Shown here in pieces: positions 47,775 to 59,292 of a DNA stretch of 64,000 bases; position 1 is the first letter of the stretch; the number at the start of each line of letters is the position of its first letter. This stretch comes from Rhipidocladum racemiflorum (taxonomy: Eukaryota > Streptophyta > Magnoliopsida > Poales > Poaceae). The notes beneath the pieces were generated by a model. The model did no database searches. It had not been told where the DNA came from and saw only the letters and a list, made by a program, of their open reading frames with translations. Location of the stretch: the NCBI GenBank assembly GCA_036346355.1, contig CM070591.1:32954392-33018391 (forward strand), written 5' to 3'. The position numbers and the translations under genes were made by a program.

Positions 47775-50443
47775 GTAGCCTCGGTACGCTCCCCCGTACA
47801 ACTACACAAAGGGTGTAGTTGACACCCCGAGGTACCACATGCAAGTTATTAGTAACTTACTCAACTAGGACCATCCCACTTCAGTCATGTGGTTGCACGA
47901 TTGACTCAGTTCAAAGGCTTGCAAGGTTAAGTCCTTAGGGTGACCAGGGCAAGACTACCCAAAGAACCAAAATGACTTTCCCGGTACCAATCATGGCCCA
48001 CCAGATCAACCTTGCCACTTGCCCCAGACTAAATATTTTCCCACCTAGTTTAATTATTGTGCAACACATGCCAACAATAATATCAGTTACCATGTAGAAC
48101 CACAAAGGTACATAAACCTCACGTCATCACGTGGCAAGATTACACCATTTCCAAAATTCATTCCATATATCATTAGTCAATATTATTTTGCCATTTGAAA
48201 CACCTTTCATGCAAGCATAACTACGCAAGTATTCACGGTCTAGCCTCCCGTGTTGGCACAATAGTATCATCCAACTAAATTAACCAACTTAAAGTGACAA
48301 TGGATACATGGCATACAAATATTAATATCAAGGGTGAAATTAACAACTAGGTTGATTAGCTACTATACCCAAACCAATTTAATTTATTTTAACAACATAG
48401 CATGCATAATTCAACTCAAAATATACTTAAAAAATTAGGAGCAATATGGTCAAAGCACAACTTTCCTTTGTAAAGCAGCAAATCTTGGTTTGGAGCTTGA
48501 TCCTCGAAATCCATGTCCTTACACAGCTCAACGTCTACGCGTAACAGATAAAGAACTAAATAAACACGCAAAACAACGTACAAACACACATTCAGAGAAA
48601 TGCTGCAAATCAAACTAATTCATAATTTCACGAAAACTTCCAAATAATTAGTCTAGCATTTTATAAGATTTATAAAATTTATTTTGGAATTTTTGAACGT
48701 ATAGTTTAAGAGATACAACATTCGTAAGTTTGGACTTTTCGCAAATAATTTAACAGGATAAATTCTTTTATAAAATCTCATAAAAATTACTTTAGAAAGG
48801 TATTAATTTATACTAATTACCAAAATTTGTTGCAAGTGATTCGGACTTAGAACGAATTTGTAGGGAAAAAGACAAAATTCGCAATTTTCAGAAACTAACA
48901 TGTACACTAACTCTCATTCCATCTCTGCATGGTACTGTTCGGCGAGAACACAATCACATGCATGCGCACGGTTTGCTAAACAAGAGCATATTTAAACATA
49001 CTTATACACACCATATACATATACATATATATATATATATACGTATACATATATTTACGTATACCGCCGAGTATATATTTTCGTATACATGCAAGCCGCT
49101 GTCTACTATATACGTATATACACACTAGCATATATATATAAACACACGCACGTCTAACCTGCTTACGTATTCTGGCATTCATCTAAACTAAATTATATAC
49201 ATATACATGCGTAACTATACGACGAGATCCACCGATCAGTAAATCTAGAGCGCACACGAAGGAAAAGAAAGACAGGTATACCGCTTGGTGCAAGGGATGC
49301 GAGATCGGAGAGTGCGTCGACGGCGGCGTACACGGTGGCAACGACGTAGATGTCGGCGGCGACGTACACGACGATGATGGCGGCGACGTAGATGACGGCG
49401 GCGATGACGTAGACAACGGTGGAAGCGACGGCGGCGACCAACGGCGACAGCGATGAGACGGCGGCGACGGCGACGGTGATGTCATCGACAACGGTGGCGT
49501 CAACAGCGGCGACGACGACGGCAACGGCAGCGGCGAGGCAATGGAAATGGTGTGGCTAGAACTTCTGTATATATTTGTTTTGGCTCTGTACTGCAGTCGC
49601 AAGGCAAAGCTAAAATGGAGAACTAGCCATTGAAACCATGACGTGAAGGATACTAGTAACCAGGTAGAGGGTAGATGAAAGAGTGCTTGCATTCAGGTCT
49701 TTCTTGATACTAGGATGGAAACGACTGGAACATGAATAGATGCTAATACTTGGTGCTAGGAGGGGAAATGATTGGAAGGAAAAAGAATGGAAAAGGCTGG
49801 CATGAAGAAGTGGCTGGAAAGAATGTATTGACGTCAAAGCATGGTGGCCATACGTTACTAGTCCATGCTTCAATGGAGAACTTTCCAATGCATGCATGAG
49901 AAACGGTTCAATGAAGAAATGGGAACGTGCATGAGAAACGCTAGAAATAAGAAGATACGACGGCTGGGAACTCCAACGTCCAATTACTAAAGCCTATACG
50001 TATATACACATACACATTCCAACACATGCTGTGGGAAAAAAATAACAGGGAGGTTCTAAAAATCAGAAAAATTCCTCTAAAATACTAGGAACTATTTGGA
50101 ACCAAACGAAGTTGGTTTCGCGATTTTTCGACGTATAGATTTTTCGTAAAAATTCTTTTAGTAAATCAGACACCTGTACCGATTTTTATAAAATCAACGA
50201 CTTACGTTATATAACATATTTTTCGAAAATATTTGAAAGAACCACTCTCGTCTACCAATTAACTTAATTATCATCAAAATTTTAAATTTTATACTTATTC
50301 AAAAATGTCTGATCTTTATTTAATACGATTAGTCCAACAAACTTGAATCCGAATTACTCGCAAGGCTTCCAAGTGAATTCGGAAAATACAAATAGTCCCA
50401 GAAACACACTAAATATATTAGAGGCAAATTTTGGGATGTTACA
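47775..50443 (-). repeat. A2 solo LTR, main block
   Basis: Resumes the LTR at GTAGCCTCGGTACGCTC, as in A' at 1710-1740. It contains an AT-rich microsatellite (49011-49050) and a CGG/GAC-type triplet region (49312-49545) that opens a 169-aa minus frame (49183-49692) of Ser/Pro/Thr-rich low complexity. Ends GGGATGTTACA. Confidence 0.88.
49312..49545 (-). repeat. GAC/GGC triplet-rich segment in the A2 LTR
   Basis: About 230 bp built of GACGGCGGCGAC-like triplets. On the minus strand it reads TCG/CCG/CGT in all three frames without stops, which explains the long frame there. Confidence 0.75.
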
Positions 50444-50448
50444 CTTAT

Positions 50449-51150
50449 GCTACCTCTTGGGATAAAAGTCTGCCGTATGCTGAGTTCAGCTACAATAACA
50501 GTTATCAGGCCAGTCTACAGATGTCACCTTTTGAGGCATTGTATGGTTGACCTTGTCGGACGCCGTTGAACTGGAATGAAACAGGTGAACGCCGTGTCTT
50601 TGGGCCGGACATTCTTCGAGAAGCCGAAGAGCAGATTGCTATGATTCGGGAAAGACTAAAGATAGCTCAGTCAAGACAGAAAAGCTACGCAGATAACCGC
50701 CGCCGAGACCTGAGTTTTGAACCAGAGGATTTCGTGTACCTTAGGGTTACACCTCTCAAGGGAGTTAAAAGATTCCAGGACAAAGGGAAACTCGCACCAC
50801 GTTATGTTGGCCCGTTTAAGATTTTGAGCTGTAAAGGTGAAGTTGCTTACCAGTTGGAGTTACCGCAGTCATTAGCCGGAGTGCATGATGTGTTCCACGT
50901 ATCACAACTGAAGAAGTGTCTTCGAGTGCTAGATGAGTAGACACCGTTAGAGTCGATAGAGCTGCAGGAGGATCTGACGTACAAGGAGCACCCCGTAAAG
51001 ATTCTGGACACCATGGATCGAGAGACAACACATAAATCAACCCGTTTCTGCAGAGTTCAGTGGAGCAACCATGTAGAGAGAGAAGCAACTTGGGAGCGCA
51101 AGGAGGATTTGAAGAAAGAGTTTCCAAACCTATTCCTTAGTAAGCCCTGA
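50449..51150 (+). pseudogene. pol: Element A pol, second part: integrase C-terminus and chromodomain
   Basis: Continues the frame left at 27301 once the insertion and one TSD copy are removed. Motifs: SLPYAEFSYNNSYQASLQMSPFEALYG, then KSYADNRRRDLSFE, LKGVKRF, GPFKILSCKGEVAYQLELP and VHDVFHVSQLKKC. The C-terminal chromodomain block is CRVQWSNHVEREATWERKEDL ending PNLF. TGA at 50548 (normally the Arg of YGRKC) and TAG at 50938 interrupt; the natural stop is TGA 51148-51150. No frameshift. Together with 23504-27301 this is one frame of about 1,500 codons. Confidence 0.87.
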
Positions 51151-51172
51151 ATCTCGGGGACGAGATTCTGTT

Positions 51173-51185
51173 AAGGGGGGAGGTT
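51173..51185 (+). other. Polypurine tract of element A
   Basis: AAGGGGGGAGGTT directly before the TGTAACACCCC of the 3' LTR. Confidence 0.88.
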
Positions 51186-51832
51186 TGTAACACCCCAATT
51201 TTAGGTTTTCATGATTTTATATGAGATTTTGCACTTTGGTGAATTTTTGGAATTTTCTGGAATTTATCTGGATTTATTTGGATTTAATTTGAATTTATTC
51301 CCTTTTGAATTAATTATAGAATTTAAAGTTTCAAATAAAATTTTGTTGGAAATATTTTATTTGAGTCCAAAATGTTCCAAAGTATTTTTCAGAATTTTTC
51401 TGATTAATTTGCTATTTTTCTTGAATTTAATGAATTTCTGGGAATTAATTTAATTGTTTAATAGCCGAGTGGGTTTGTACTGTTCCTCCGACTCGAACCC
51501 GACCGAGCTCGAGTCAGACTTGAGTCCGAGTCCGACTCGAACCCGACCCAGCCCTAACCGCTCAGCCGTTGGATCTCGATCCAACGGCCGAGATTGAGCC
51601 ACGTCGCCCAATCCGAATCCAACTCGGATTCCACCGCCGCAGCCGAGTGGACCTCGGTTACTATGTTTTTCACGGACGTCGAGGGCCCTATTTAATTCGC
51701 CGCCACCCCTGTCGCGTAGCCCTCTTCTGTGCGCACCCGTAGCCCTAACTCTTCGAGCTCAAGCCACCGTGGTCGCGCTGCAATCGCTCGCCGTAGTTGA
51801 TTTAGTGTTCCGTCGGGGTTCTCCGTTGTTTC
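51186..51832 (+). repeat. Element A 3' LTR, first 647 bp only
   Basis: Collinear with 19300-19950, including the TATA-like box and the first palindrome. It stops at CTCCGTTGTTTC where C2 starts; the continuation is not found in this window. Confidence 0.88.
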
Positions 51833-52086
51833 TGAAAGACCCAGATGGCGATCAGAGGGGGGGTGAATGATCCCAAATAAAATTATCCCCTACTCAACAT
51901 ACTCCAAACAATCCCGCAAAGAAACTCGGTGCTCCTCAAAATCGCAAAACCCGCAAAATCGGGAACGAGTAGACAACTATGTGTATCCCTAGCTTACATG
52001 GATGAGAACCATGAATCATGTGAGGGATTTTCAAATCACAATCCTGGTTGTCAAGTGTCCAAATCAAAGAGGGATCAATTCAAATA
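51833..52086 (-). repeat. Family C LTR (C2), left block
   Basis: Starts TGAAAGACCCAGATGGCG. Contains ATCAGAGGGGGGGTGAAT (51851-51868), the exact reverse complement of the block near the 3' edge of the E LTR. Interrupted by the solo LTR at 52087 and resumes at 55612. It is probably a copia LTR of the same lineage as E, in minus orientation. Confidence 0.7.
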
Positions 52087-55000
52087 TGTAACACCCCAAA
52101 ATTTTGCTTTTCTTAAATTCATGTGTGATTTGGCACTTTGGTGAATTTTTGGAATTTTCTGGAATTTATTTGGATTTATTTGGAATTTATTTGAATTTAT
52201 TCCATTTTGAAATAATTAAAGAATTTAAATTTGCAAATAAATTTTTGTTGGAAATATTTTATTTGAGTCCAAAATGATCCAAAATATTTTCGGAATTTTT
52301 GGAATTTTTAAAGTCTTTTGCTATTTTTAATGAATTAAATGAATTATCGGGAATTATTTTAAATATTAATTATTGGAAAATCCAACTCGGGTCAAATCTT
52401 GTTCATCCGACCGAAGTCGGACTCGAGTCCGACCGAGCCGATTGACTCGACCGAACCCACTCCTAACCTAATCAATCCCAACCGTTGGATCAAGATCCAA
52501 CTACCGAGATCCGTCCAACCTGCACTGAGCCGTGTCGGACCGGACCTGTCGCGCCGCGATCGTGGCGTTGGTTGTGCCACGTGGACGGCCACGATTTCAT
52601 CGTCTCCGCCCGAGTCCGAAGCTGGACTCGCCGCGCGCCCGCCCGTAGCAAACTAGGTTTCCGCTAGGGCACGAACGCCGAGGCTATTTAAAGCGTGAGA
52701 CGCCCCCGAGGTTGCCCTCATCCTTGCGCACCGCTTTCCCGAGCCATCTCGCTCGAAGCCGCCCGTTGAGCCGCAATCGCTCGCCGGAGTTGTCTCTTTC
52801 CTCCGCGGTTTGCGCCGTTTTCCGCCGTCTGGCCGTCCTCCGCCGTCATCAAGCCCGGATCCGGATTCCCAAGACGAGGCAGCGTTCGAGTACCCTCACT
52901 TCGCCGGAGCGCGCCCGAAACGCCGACGGCAAGGTCGCCGCCCGTCTCGGTCAAGCCAGCGCCGCCGCGTGCCATCGCCGTCCCTGAGCTTCGTGCACCG
53001 TTGGATCCAGATCGGACGGTAACGGTGAGTTCCCGTGTTTCCCAAACCCTCGAAACCCGCGTAGATCTGGACCGGTGGATCAAGATCCAGCGGTTCACAA
53101 TCGCCACGTCTTGTAGCAAAGGCGATTATAGGATTAGATCCGGACCGTCCGATCTAGATCGAGCGGCCCCACGAGCATCGAGTAGTTTCAACGTGTTAAC
53201 CCTGGATCTAATCCGCGCCGTTGATTTTCAAATCAACGGTCGTGATTGCGCCACGTGTCGGGAAGTTGGACCGACGCGGTCGCTGGCCCACGCAGCGTGG
53301 CGTAGACGCCGACACGCCGGGCCCGGCGTGTCGAGGGCCCGCATGTCGCTGGCTAACCAGCCAAGCGCCGACGTCACCCATGACGTCCGTTGGGTCCCAC
53401 TGCCGGCCGTGGTCGAGCCTCGCCGACGCCGATGACGTCACCCGAGTGGGCCCACATGTCAGTCACGTGAGCCGTGGACCGAGTCCACCGTGGACCCGAG
53501 CCGAGCGTGGACCGAGCCCATGGACCGGCTGACGTCAGCAGGCCAATCAGGAGCTGCCACGTGTCCATGCTGACGCAATAATTAATTTCCGAAAAAGAAA
53601 ATGATTTATTAATTCGAATAATGATTTCAAATTTAGATTCAAACTTCAAACGCTTATAACTTTTGCGTTTCAACTCCGATTTGAGCGATTCAAATTTCTA
53701 AATTTGTAGAAAAATGAGCTCTACCTAAATATGAATTTTATTTAATTTTTGGACTAAAGTTTTTATCTGCAAAATTATTTAATTGATTATTTAAACTTTA
53801 AATAATCATAACTTTTGCGTTTTAACTCCAAATTTGACGATTCCAGTTTCTAAAAATCCAGAAAATTGTGTTCTCTCTGTTTATGGATTTTATTTGGAGT
53901 TTTGGGATCTTTTTGCATAGTGTTTATTTGTGTATTTGCTATTTGCACGCTTTACGAGTAGACGTTGAAGTCTTGGGAGGGATTCGAAGGAGAAGTATTG
54001 ACTCAGGATCCAACTCAAGACCAAGAGCAAGTGCTTTTTGAAGGCAAGTTGTGCTTTGACCATATTGATCCTATTTCGAAATCTATTTTGATTTAAACTA
54101 TTGCATGCTAGTTCAATTAGAAAGATACTTTGTTTAAACATGGGGGTTAGATAAATACCAATTTGCTATATGACACCTTGATTACTTAAGTATGTGCCAT
54201 GACCCTTTGTCACCCTAGTTGTGGTTTACTAGTTGGACATTATTAAATTGCCAACATGGGTTTAGATCGTTGTAGTATCGCTTAGACACGCTACGTGTTC
54301 ATGACATGATTTTGGATAATCAAATGCTAATATTGACTTAATGATATATTGAACCTGTTTTGGAAAAGTATCATGTGATGTTGATGGCACATGGTGCATG
54401 GTAATCAACTGGGGTTTGATAAGCGATTTCGGCCAGGGCATGTGGCAAGAGTAATCAGGTGGGCAGTTGTGGCATTGGGAGTGTTGATTTGGTTTTAGGG
54501 TAGTCTTGCCCTGGTCACTCTAAGGACTTAACCTTGCAAGCCTTTGAACTGGGTCATACTTGCAACCACATGGCTGGAATGGGACGGCCCTAGTTGATTA
54601 AGTCGCTAAGGACTCACTTGTGGAGCCTCAGGGTGTCGATTACACCGTTTGTGTGATTATGCGGGGAGCGTATCGTGGTCGTGGCCAGGTACCCATCTAA
54701 CGGTGTGTTGGTCCCATACTTCGCCTTGGCTAAGGGAAGGGATGGTGTAGAGCACGTCTGGAGAGGACCACCTGTGTTGTTTGAGGCTTCCGAAGGCTTT
54801 GTTATGATCGCTCATTCGCATACTCTTGTATGGCGATTCACTACCGACGTGGTGAGTGGATTGTATCTTGTGGGTAAAGTGCATAACCTCTGCAGAGTGT
54901 AGAATCTATTTGAATAGCCGAGTCCACGGTACTGGACATTGCTCGGGAATTACAGTCAAGGGTTAGATTTTCTGAAAATAACTTGGATTTGAAAAGTTGG

Positions 55001-55606
55001 GTTGGTTCAACAAGGAAGATGATGGAAATATGGTTTAGGATGGGGAAAAATGTTATTTAAACTTCTTGAAAAGTTATTTATGCTTTACTTGTTTTTACTG
55101 CTTTCGAATCTACTTATATTACTTGTCAAATCTTTGTTTACATAAATATACCTTAAGCTATTCCTTTGTACCAAGCCATGCATATAGTATATTAGCTTGC
55201 ATTCTGTGCATGACTTGCTGAGTACCAAGTACTCACCCTTGCCTCAACACAATACCAGTTGAAGAGGAGATTACGCCAGCTTTGGAGGAGGAACTCCAAG
55301 AGGACCCGACTACTTAGGGATGCGAGCCCAGTCAGGTTACTGTGGTATCTTTGGATGGCGCCACGAAGTTTATTTGATTTTCCGCTGCTGTTATTTCTCT
55401 TTTAATAAGTTTCGCCTTGCAAGGCATATATTTGTACCTTGGCCACAAGGTCGAGTAACCCTTTGGTTATTTAAATAAAGTACTTTATTGGTATCGATTG
55501 GTATGATTGTGATATTTACCGATGTTAAGACTGTGTGCACTAGCGCGTTCCTGGACTAGTGCTGAATACACAGAGGGTCCGGATTTGCAAATTCGGGGTC
55601 CCGACA
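52087..55606 (+). repeat. Solo family A LTR in C2
   Basis: 3520 bp, TGTAACACCCCAAAATT to GTCCCGACA, flanked by AAATA (52082-52086 and 55607-55611). TATA-like CTATTTAAAG near 52684. Palindromes at 52480, 52995, 53069, 53143 and 53217. ORFs in the GC-rich core (52718-53119, 53001-53435) are shadows. Confidence 0.93.
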
Positions 55607-55611
55607 AAATA

Positions 55612-56562
55612 CTTCTTTTCTAAAAGCGATCAAGCCAAAACACAAAAGCCTCTTTTAAAAAAGCAAAAGCAGATTTTTCAGAAATTGTCCTCACTTAGAG
55701 CAAGTGGATGGTGGAATTATGTTACTCTAAAATTTTTAGGAATTTTTCACCCTGTGAGAATATGAGTAGTGAAGCACTCCAACAAAAATCACCACCAAAA
55801 GCCTTCTACAAAAATCAGGAAAAATCAAGGACTACGAATAGTCAGGATCTTCAATCATGAATTTTGGGGCTCGGTTTTCACCTCATAGCTCCCAAATGGT
55901 TCAACTAGTGGACTCCAAAATTTTTCCACAGATGGGTATATGATCCACGCACCTTCTACAATAAGAATAAATCAAAAAGAATGTTTCTATATTTTTCTAA
56001 AAATCAAAGACTGACTGCTGCGCGAAGAACAAGTTCAGGACAGATTTGCAATCTTGATAGAAACTTGATCTCTAGTCTATCCTAGGGTTCAAGAAAGATG
56101 TAAAACCAAATGAGCACCCTTAATACATCCTTAATCAATAGCATTTAGAAGGAGAGGAGGCAAAACCAATTGCGAGAAAGTAAATTCCGAGAATTTACAT
56201 GCGGGAAAGTAAATGCTGAATTTAAATTGCGTAAAGTAAAGACATAATGTAAATGCGGAATTTAAATTCACAAAAATGTAAAGAAAATCTTTGTATTTTC
56301 TGGTTGGAAGGTTTACACAGCCTCACTTCATGTGGGCAAATCTCAAAGGAGCAACTCAAATCTTCAAGTGAGGGAGGACACCCCACCCCCTCTATTTATA
56401 CTACTCTAGGGCCACCTACCACCCTTGGATGAGTCCCAAACCCTAGGGCACTCCACCAAGGGCAAGGATTAACCCTCTCATTTCACCCCACACATGGGCT
56501 TTACATGGGCCACATTGGACATACATGGGTTTTAAACACAACCCGATCAACCCGATTATCGG
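55612..56562 (-). repeat. Family C LTR (C2), right block
   Basis: Collinear with 17901-19000. On the minus strand TATAAATAG (reverse complement of 56392-56400) is a good TATA box, showing that the LTR points left. The outer end is uncertain because a differently oriented LTR follows; 56562 is a guess. Confidence 0.6.
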
Positions 56563-56610
56563 TGTATTCTACACCAGGGTGCCCACTTCACCGCAGTAAG
56601 GGTGCAAGGT

Positions 56611-56772
56611 GGTCGCCCAGCGGACAGGTGGCGTCCAGGCCACGCCGCTAGCGGTCAGCAAGATGGTCGCCCAGCGGACAGGTGGCGTCCAGGCCACGCT
56701 GCTAGCGCTCAGTATGGAGGTCGCCCAGCGGACAGGTGGCGTCCAGACCACGCCGCTGGGCGCCCAGTTCTC
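56611..56772 (+). repeat. Three 54-bp tandem repeats
   Basis: GGTCGCCCAGCGGACAGG starts at 56611, 56665 and 56719, with nearly identical following sequence (TGGCGTCCAG.CCACGC.GCT). Exact 54-bp period. Confidence 0.93.
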
Positions 56773-57099
56773 GAGGCCACCTAGTGGTCTGTGCCATCAC
56801 ACAGAGGATCAAAAGCATTTAATGCATATCGTGCACATTAAATGGGGGTAATGAAGGCCACAGTGTGACGACGCATGTTCCCAACACGCGCATTTATTAC
56901 GGGTGACGTCATGGCGAAATCCCCCCTGGTGAGGCAGGCGGAGCCGGCAGGCGCGCGGGGCCCGAGGCTGGGGTGAAGTCGGCTATGTCAGAGCATTAAG
57001 TGTGACACAAGACTAGTGACAGGTGCATTAAATGCAGTATGGCAGTGTAATGAGTGTGATACACTGATGTAAGCTCCCATGCGCCCCAGCCAGCCCAAC

Positions 57100-57106
57100 T
57101 ATAAAA
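57100..57106 (+). promoter_or_regulatory. TATA box of LTR G
   Basis: TATAAAA in CCCAACTATAAAAGGAAGC, about 300 bp before the LTR end, a normal distance for R/U5. Confidence 0.7.
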
Positions 57107-57407
57107 GGAAGCTGGGGTGCATGGGAGAGGGGGTTCGAGGCATTCGGTTTGGTTCTTCAACCTCTGAAGAGTCGTTCTGTCTGTTGGTATTGTCTTAGTT
57201 TCCCCCAAGAACACAAGCAAAAGAAGATAAACAGGACTAGGGCTATTACTCGTTAGGAGGGCCTGAACCTGGATAAACCTAAGTGTCCCCTTGCAAGCTT
57301 CGCCATTGATTCCTCTTCTCCATCTTTTGAGCGATCTCCACGAAAGCCCCCTATTCCAACTTCATATACACCCGACCCGGAGGTGTCTGTTGGCTCTTAC
57401 GCCGACA

Positions 57408-58114
57408 GTGGCACACCAGGTAGGGGGCTCGGTGGCTAGATTGCCCTTTCTTCTTCAACCTCCTCACGAAGCTTGCAAGAAGCTTTGGCGGTCGTCGGCA
57501 TGGCGGATTCACATTCCAAGCACGACGACCTACTTGCAGAGAGCAGCACTCGTAGCTGATACCGGCGCCCAGCCAGGGCGTCGGACCTCCCGGGTCCCTC
57601 CGTCCTGAGAGGGACACGTGTTGCTTCCGCGCTCGGAGGACAGCCCGTCCGACGACGCCTGTTGATGGGAGACGACACCCCAGCGCGGAATCTTCCTGCG
57701 GCCTGGCTGCTCCTCGATCACCCTCCAATTACGCTAGGGGCGAAACCCTGGCCGCTCCATGGCTACGGGACATTGCCCGTAGATGCCGCCCAGCAGCAGG
57801 TGGAGGCGGCAAACCAGCCAGGCGCTTCGAGCGTCGGGCGGCAGGACATGCGCGCGATCGATGCGCAGGCTTCCAGCCGCCCCGGCAGAGTTTTTTCTGG
57901 CCACGAGGGCCGGGATCAAGGGAAGGGAGCGCAGGTTGCAGCCCCCTCGGATATCGGGGGACGTGCACATGCTCCCACCCCTTCTTGCGGTCCCCCCAAG
58001 CCGGAGGGGGGCCACGAGGATCTGAGGGCCCGTCTAGACGAAAGGTGGCTACAGTGCGATGATGACTTGCGTAATGTCCTTAGGGGGTGTCGCGAGCATG
58101 CGCAACGTCGCACT
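57408..58114 (+). mobile_element. Internal fragment of element G with partial gag-like frame
   Basis: Primer-region-like start, then GC-rich DNA. The plus frame from 57662 (MMGDDTPARNLPAAW...) ends in EDLRARLDERWLQCDDDLRNVLRGCREHAQRRT. The helical, charged end is reminiscent of Tat gag N-termini, but I cannot assign it firmly. The frame is not closed by its own stop: the TGA at 58115-58117 is the first codon of LTR D. The element is therefore cut by the D insertion, and the rest should lie right of the window. Confidence 0.5.
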
Positions 58115-59087
58115 TGAAGGGAATATGCCCTAGATCAATCATGGTGATGATTGTAATACGTCTTTGTTCATGTAATAATGATAACTTTGTTTATCGGTTC
58201 CCTGAATATATGTTACGACTTTGTTCATTGGATACGATCTGATTGTGAAACACATTGTCAAGTGACATTATTCTAAACGGGTCCCTGATCCATATCATTA
58301 CGAGGAGCGGTGATAATTTGATCAGCACATGTATTGGTTGATGGTAATGTTTCGCATACCATAGATATGGAGATATCAAACCAATAATGTGGACACATGT
58401 TGGAGAACATGGGTAGTCGGACAAGACCCACTCCGAGACGCTGTGAGTTGTTATCTCTTATAGTGCCATCAGCGTATAGTCTCGAGTGGTACGCCTATAT
58501 GGTCCTTAGACCTGAGATTGTCATGGATGCCTAGCATGTAGACTTGTATGCTTTGGTATCATCAAACGCTACACCGTAGCAGGGTAGTCATAAAGATGAA
58601 ATCTTGGGTATGCCACGATACATTGCCAAGGGTGTGATGATCAAGATGGGATTTGCCCCTCCTAGATAACGGAGAGATACCTCTGGGCCCCTCGAGTGGA
58701 TGGATAAGGAAAATGCACGGCCGTGCTAATATGACTAAAGAGTTGGTCATGGTTTGTATCCATCACCTTTGTCGAGTGAAGTGGTCGAGCTATCAACAAG
58801 GGTGGCACGCATCTCGCCTTGAGCTTGACTGGTATCGTGTGGTGAAGGGATCGGTATGTGAGTGTATCAAGGTTCACCGAATATTGATTCTGTGCATCCG
58901 GGGTCAATACGCATCGCTAGGTGTCATTTGTTGATCAATGAATTGGAAACGGGTTCGAATTCATAACCGACTTGCACCGAACCTAACGGGTCACACACTT
59001 AACGAGTTGGAATAGTTTACGGGTTTGTGCATGGATAGGATCCGCATTGGAGATGGAAACCTAGCGGGCTTCGCCCACTAGCGTGTC

Positions 59088-59094
59088 TATAAAA
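59088..59094 (+). promoter_or_regulatory. TATA box of LTR D
   Basis: TATAAAA followed by GGGGAGG, about 520 bp before the LTR end. Confidence 0.7.
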
Positions 59095-59292
59095 GGGGAG
59101 GCCAGGAGCAGTGCATGGCACGGATTAGAACCCTCACCACGCTCACCGCCGTGCATCCTCCCCGCTCCCGAAACCCAAGTCTGTGCGGTGAGGTGCTAGC
59201 ACACCCCGCACGGCGTTCTGCTCGATGCGTGTGGATATGTTAGAGGCGCCGCCATCCGTGGACGCTTTTGGTTGGATCTCCGGCGACTTTCA

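Larger units (their letters stand above)
27302..50443 (-). mobile_element. Solo A2-type LTR, itself carrying nested elements
   Basis: The LTR is in three blocks: 27302-27872, 30063-30398 (starting with a TSD copy) and 47775-50443. Together about 3.6 kb, from TGTCGGGACCC to GGGATGTTACA, the reverse complement of TGTAACATCCC. The 5-bp duplication CTTAT flanks it (27297-27301 and 50444-50448), exactly at the break in the integrase frame. No second LTR and no primer site belong to it, so it is a solo LTR. Its 3' third matches family A; its centre differs (triplet repeats near 49312-49545), so it is a separate subfamily. Confidence 0.9.
19300..51832 (+). mobile_element. Element A: Ty3/gypsy chromovirus, interrupted by nested insertions
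   Basis: 5' LTR 19300-22292, primer site, orf0, gag-pol in one frame to 27301, nested DNA 27302-50443 plus one TSD copy, pol end and chromodomain to 51150, purine tract, and a partial 3' LTR (51186-51832). Without the insertion the element is about 8.6 kb of LTR, leader and coding DNA plus the missing LTR part. Left flank AAAAC (19295-19299); the matching right copy is not visible because C2 breaks the 3' LTR. The chromodomain, FIDD-type RT and 3-kb LTRs fit the Tekay/Del group. Confidence 0.9.
56563..57407 (+). repeat. LTR G (left boundary uncertain)
   Basis: Ends TTACGCCGACA at 57407, followed after one base by TGGCACACCAGGTAGGGGG. This arrangement is like the primer region of Tat-lineage gypsy elements (recalled). 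TATAAAA at 57100-57106. The candidate start TGTATTCTACACC at 56563 is only a guess; part of 56563-56900 could still belong to C2. Confidence 0.5.

Noticed and set aside
49183..49692. 169-aa Ser/Pro/Thr-rich minus-strand frame
   Set aside because: Produced by a triplet repeat that is stop-free in several frames inside the A2 LTR; no domain.
52718..53435. Long frames on both strands in GC-rich DNA
   Set aside because: They fall in the core of the solo A LTR at 52087-55606, and the corresponding region of the 5' LTR does not keep the frames.
51186..55606. A single 4.4-kb 3' LTR for element A
   Set aside because: A second TGTAACACCCC start at 52087 with its own AAATA duplication shows two separate LTRs with a C LTR between them.
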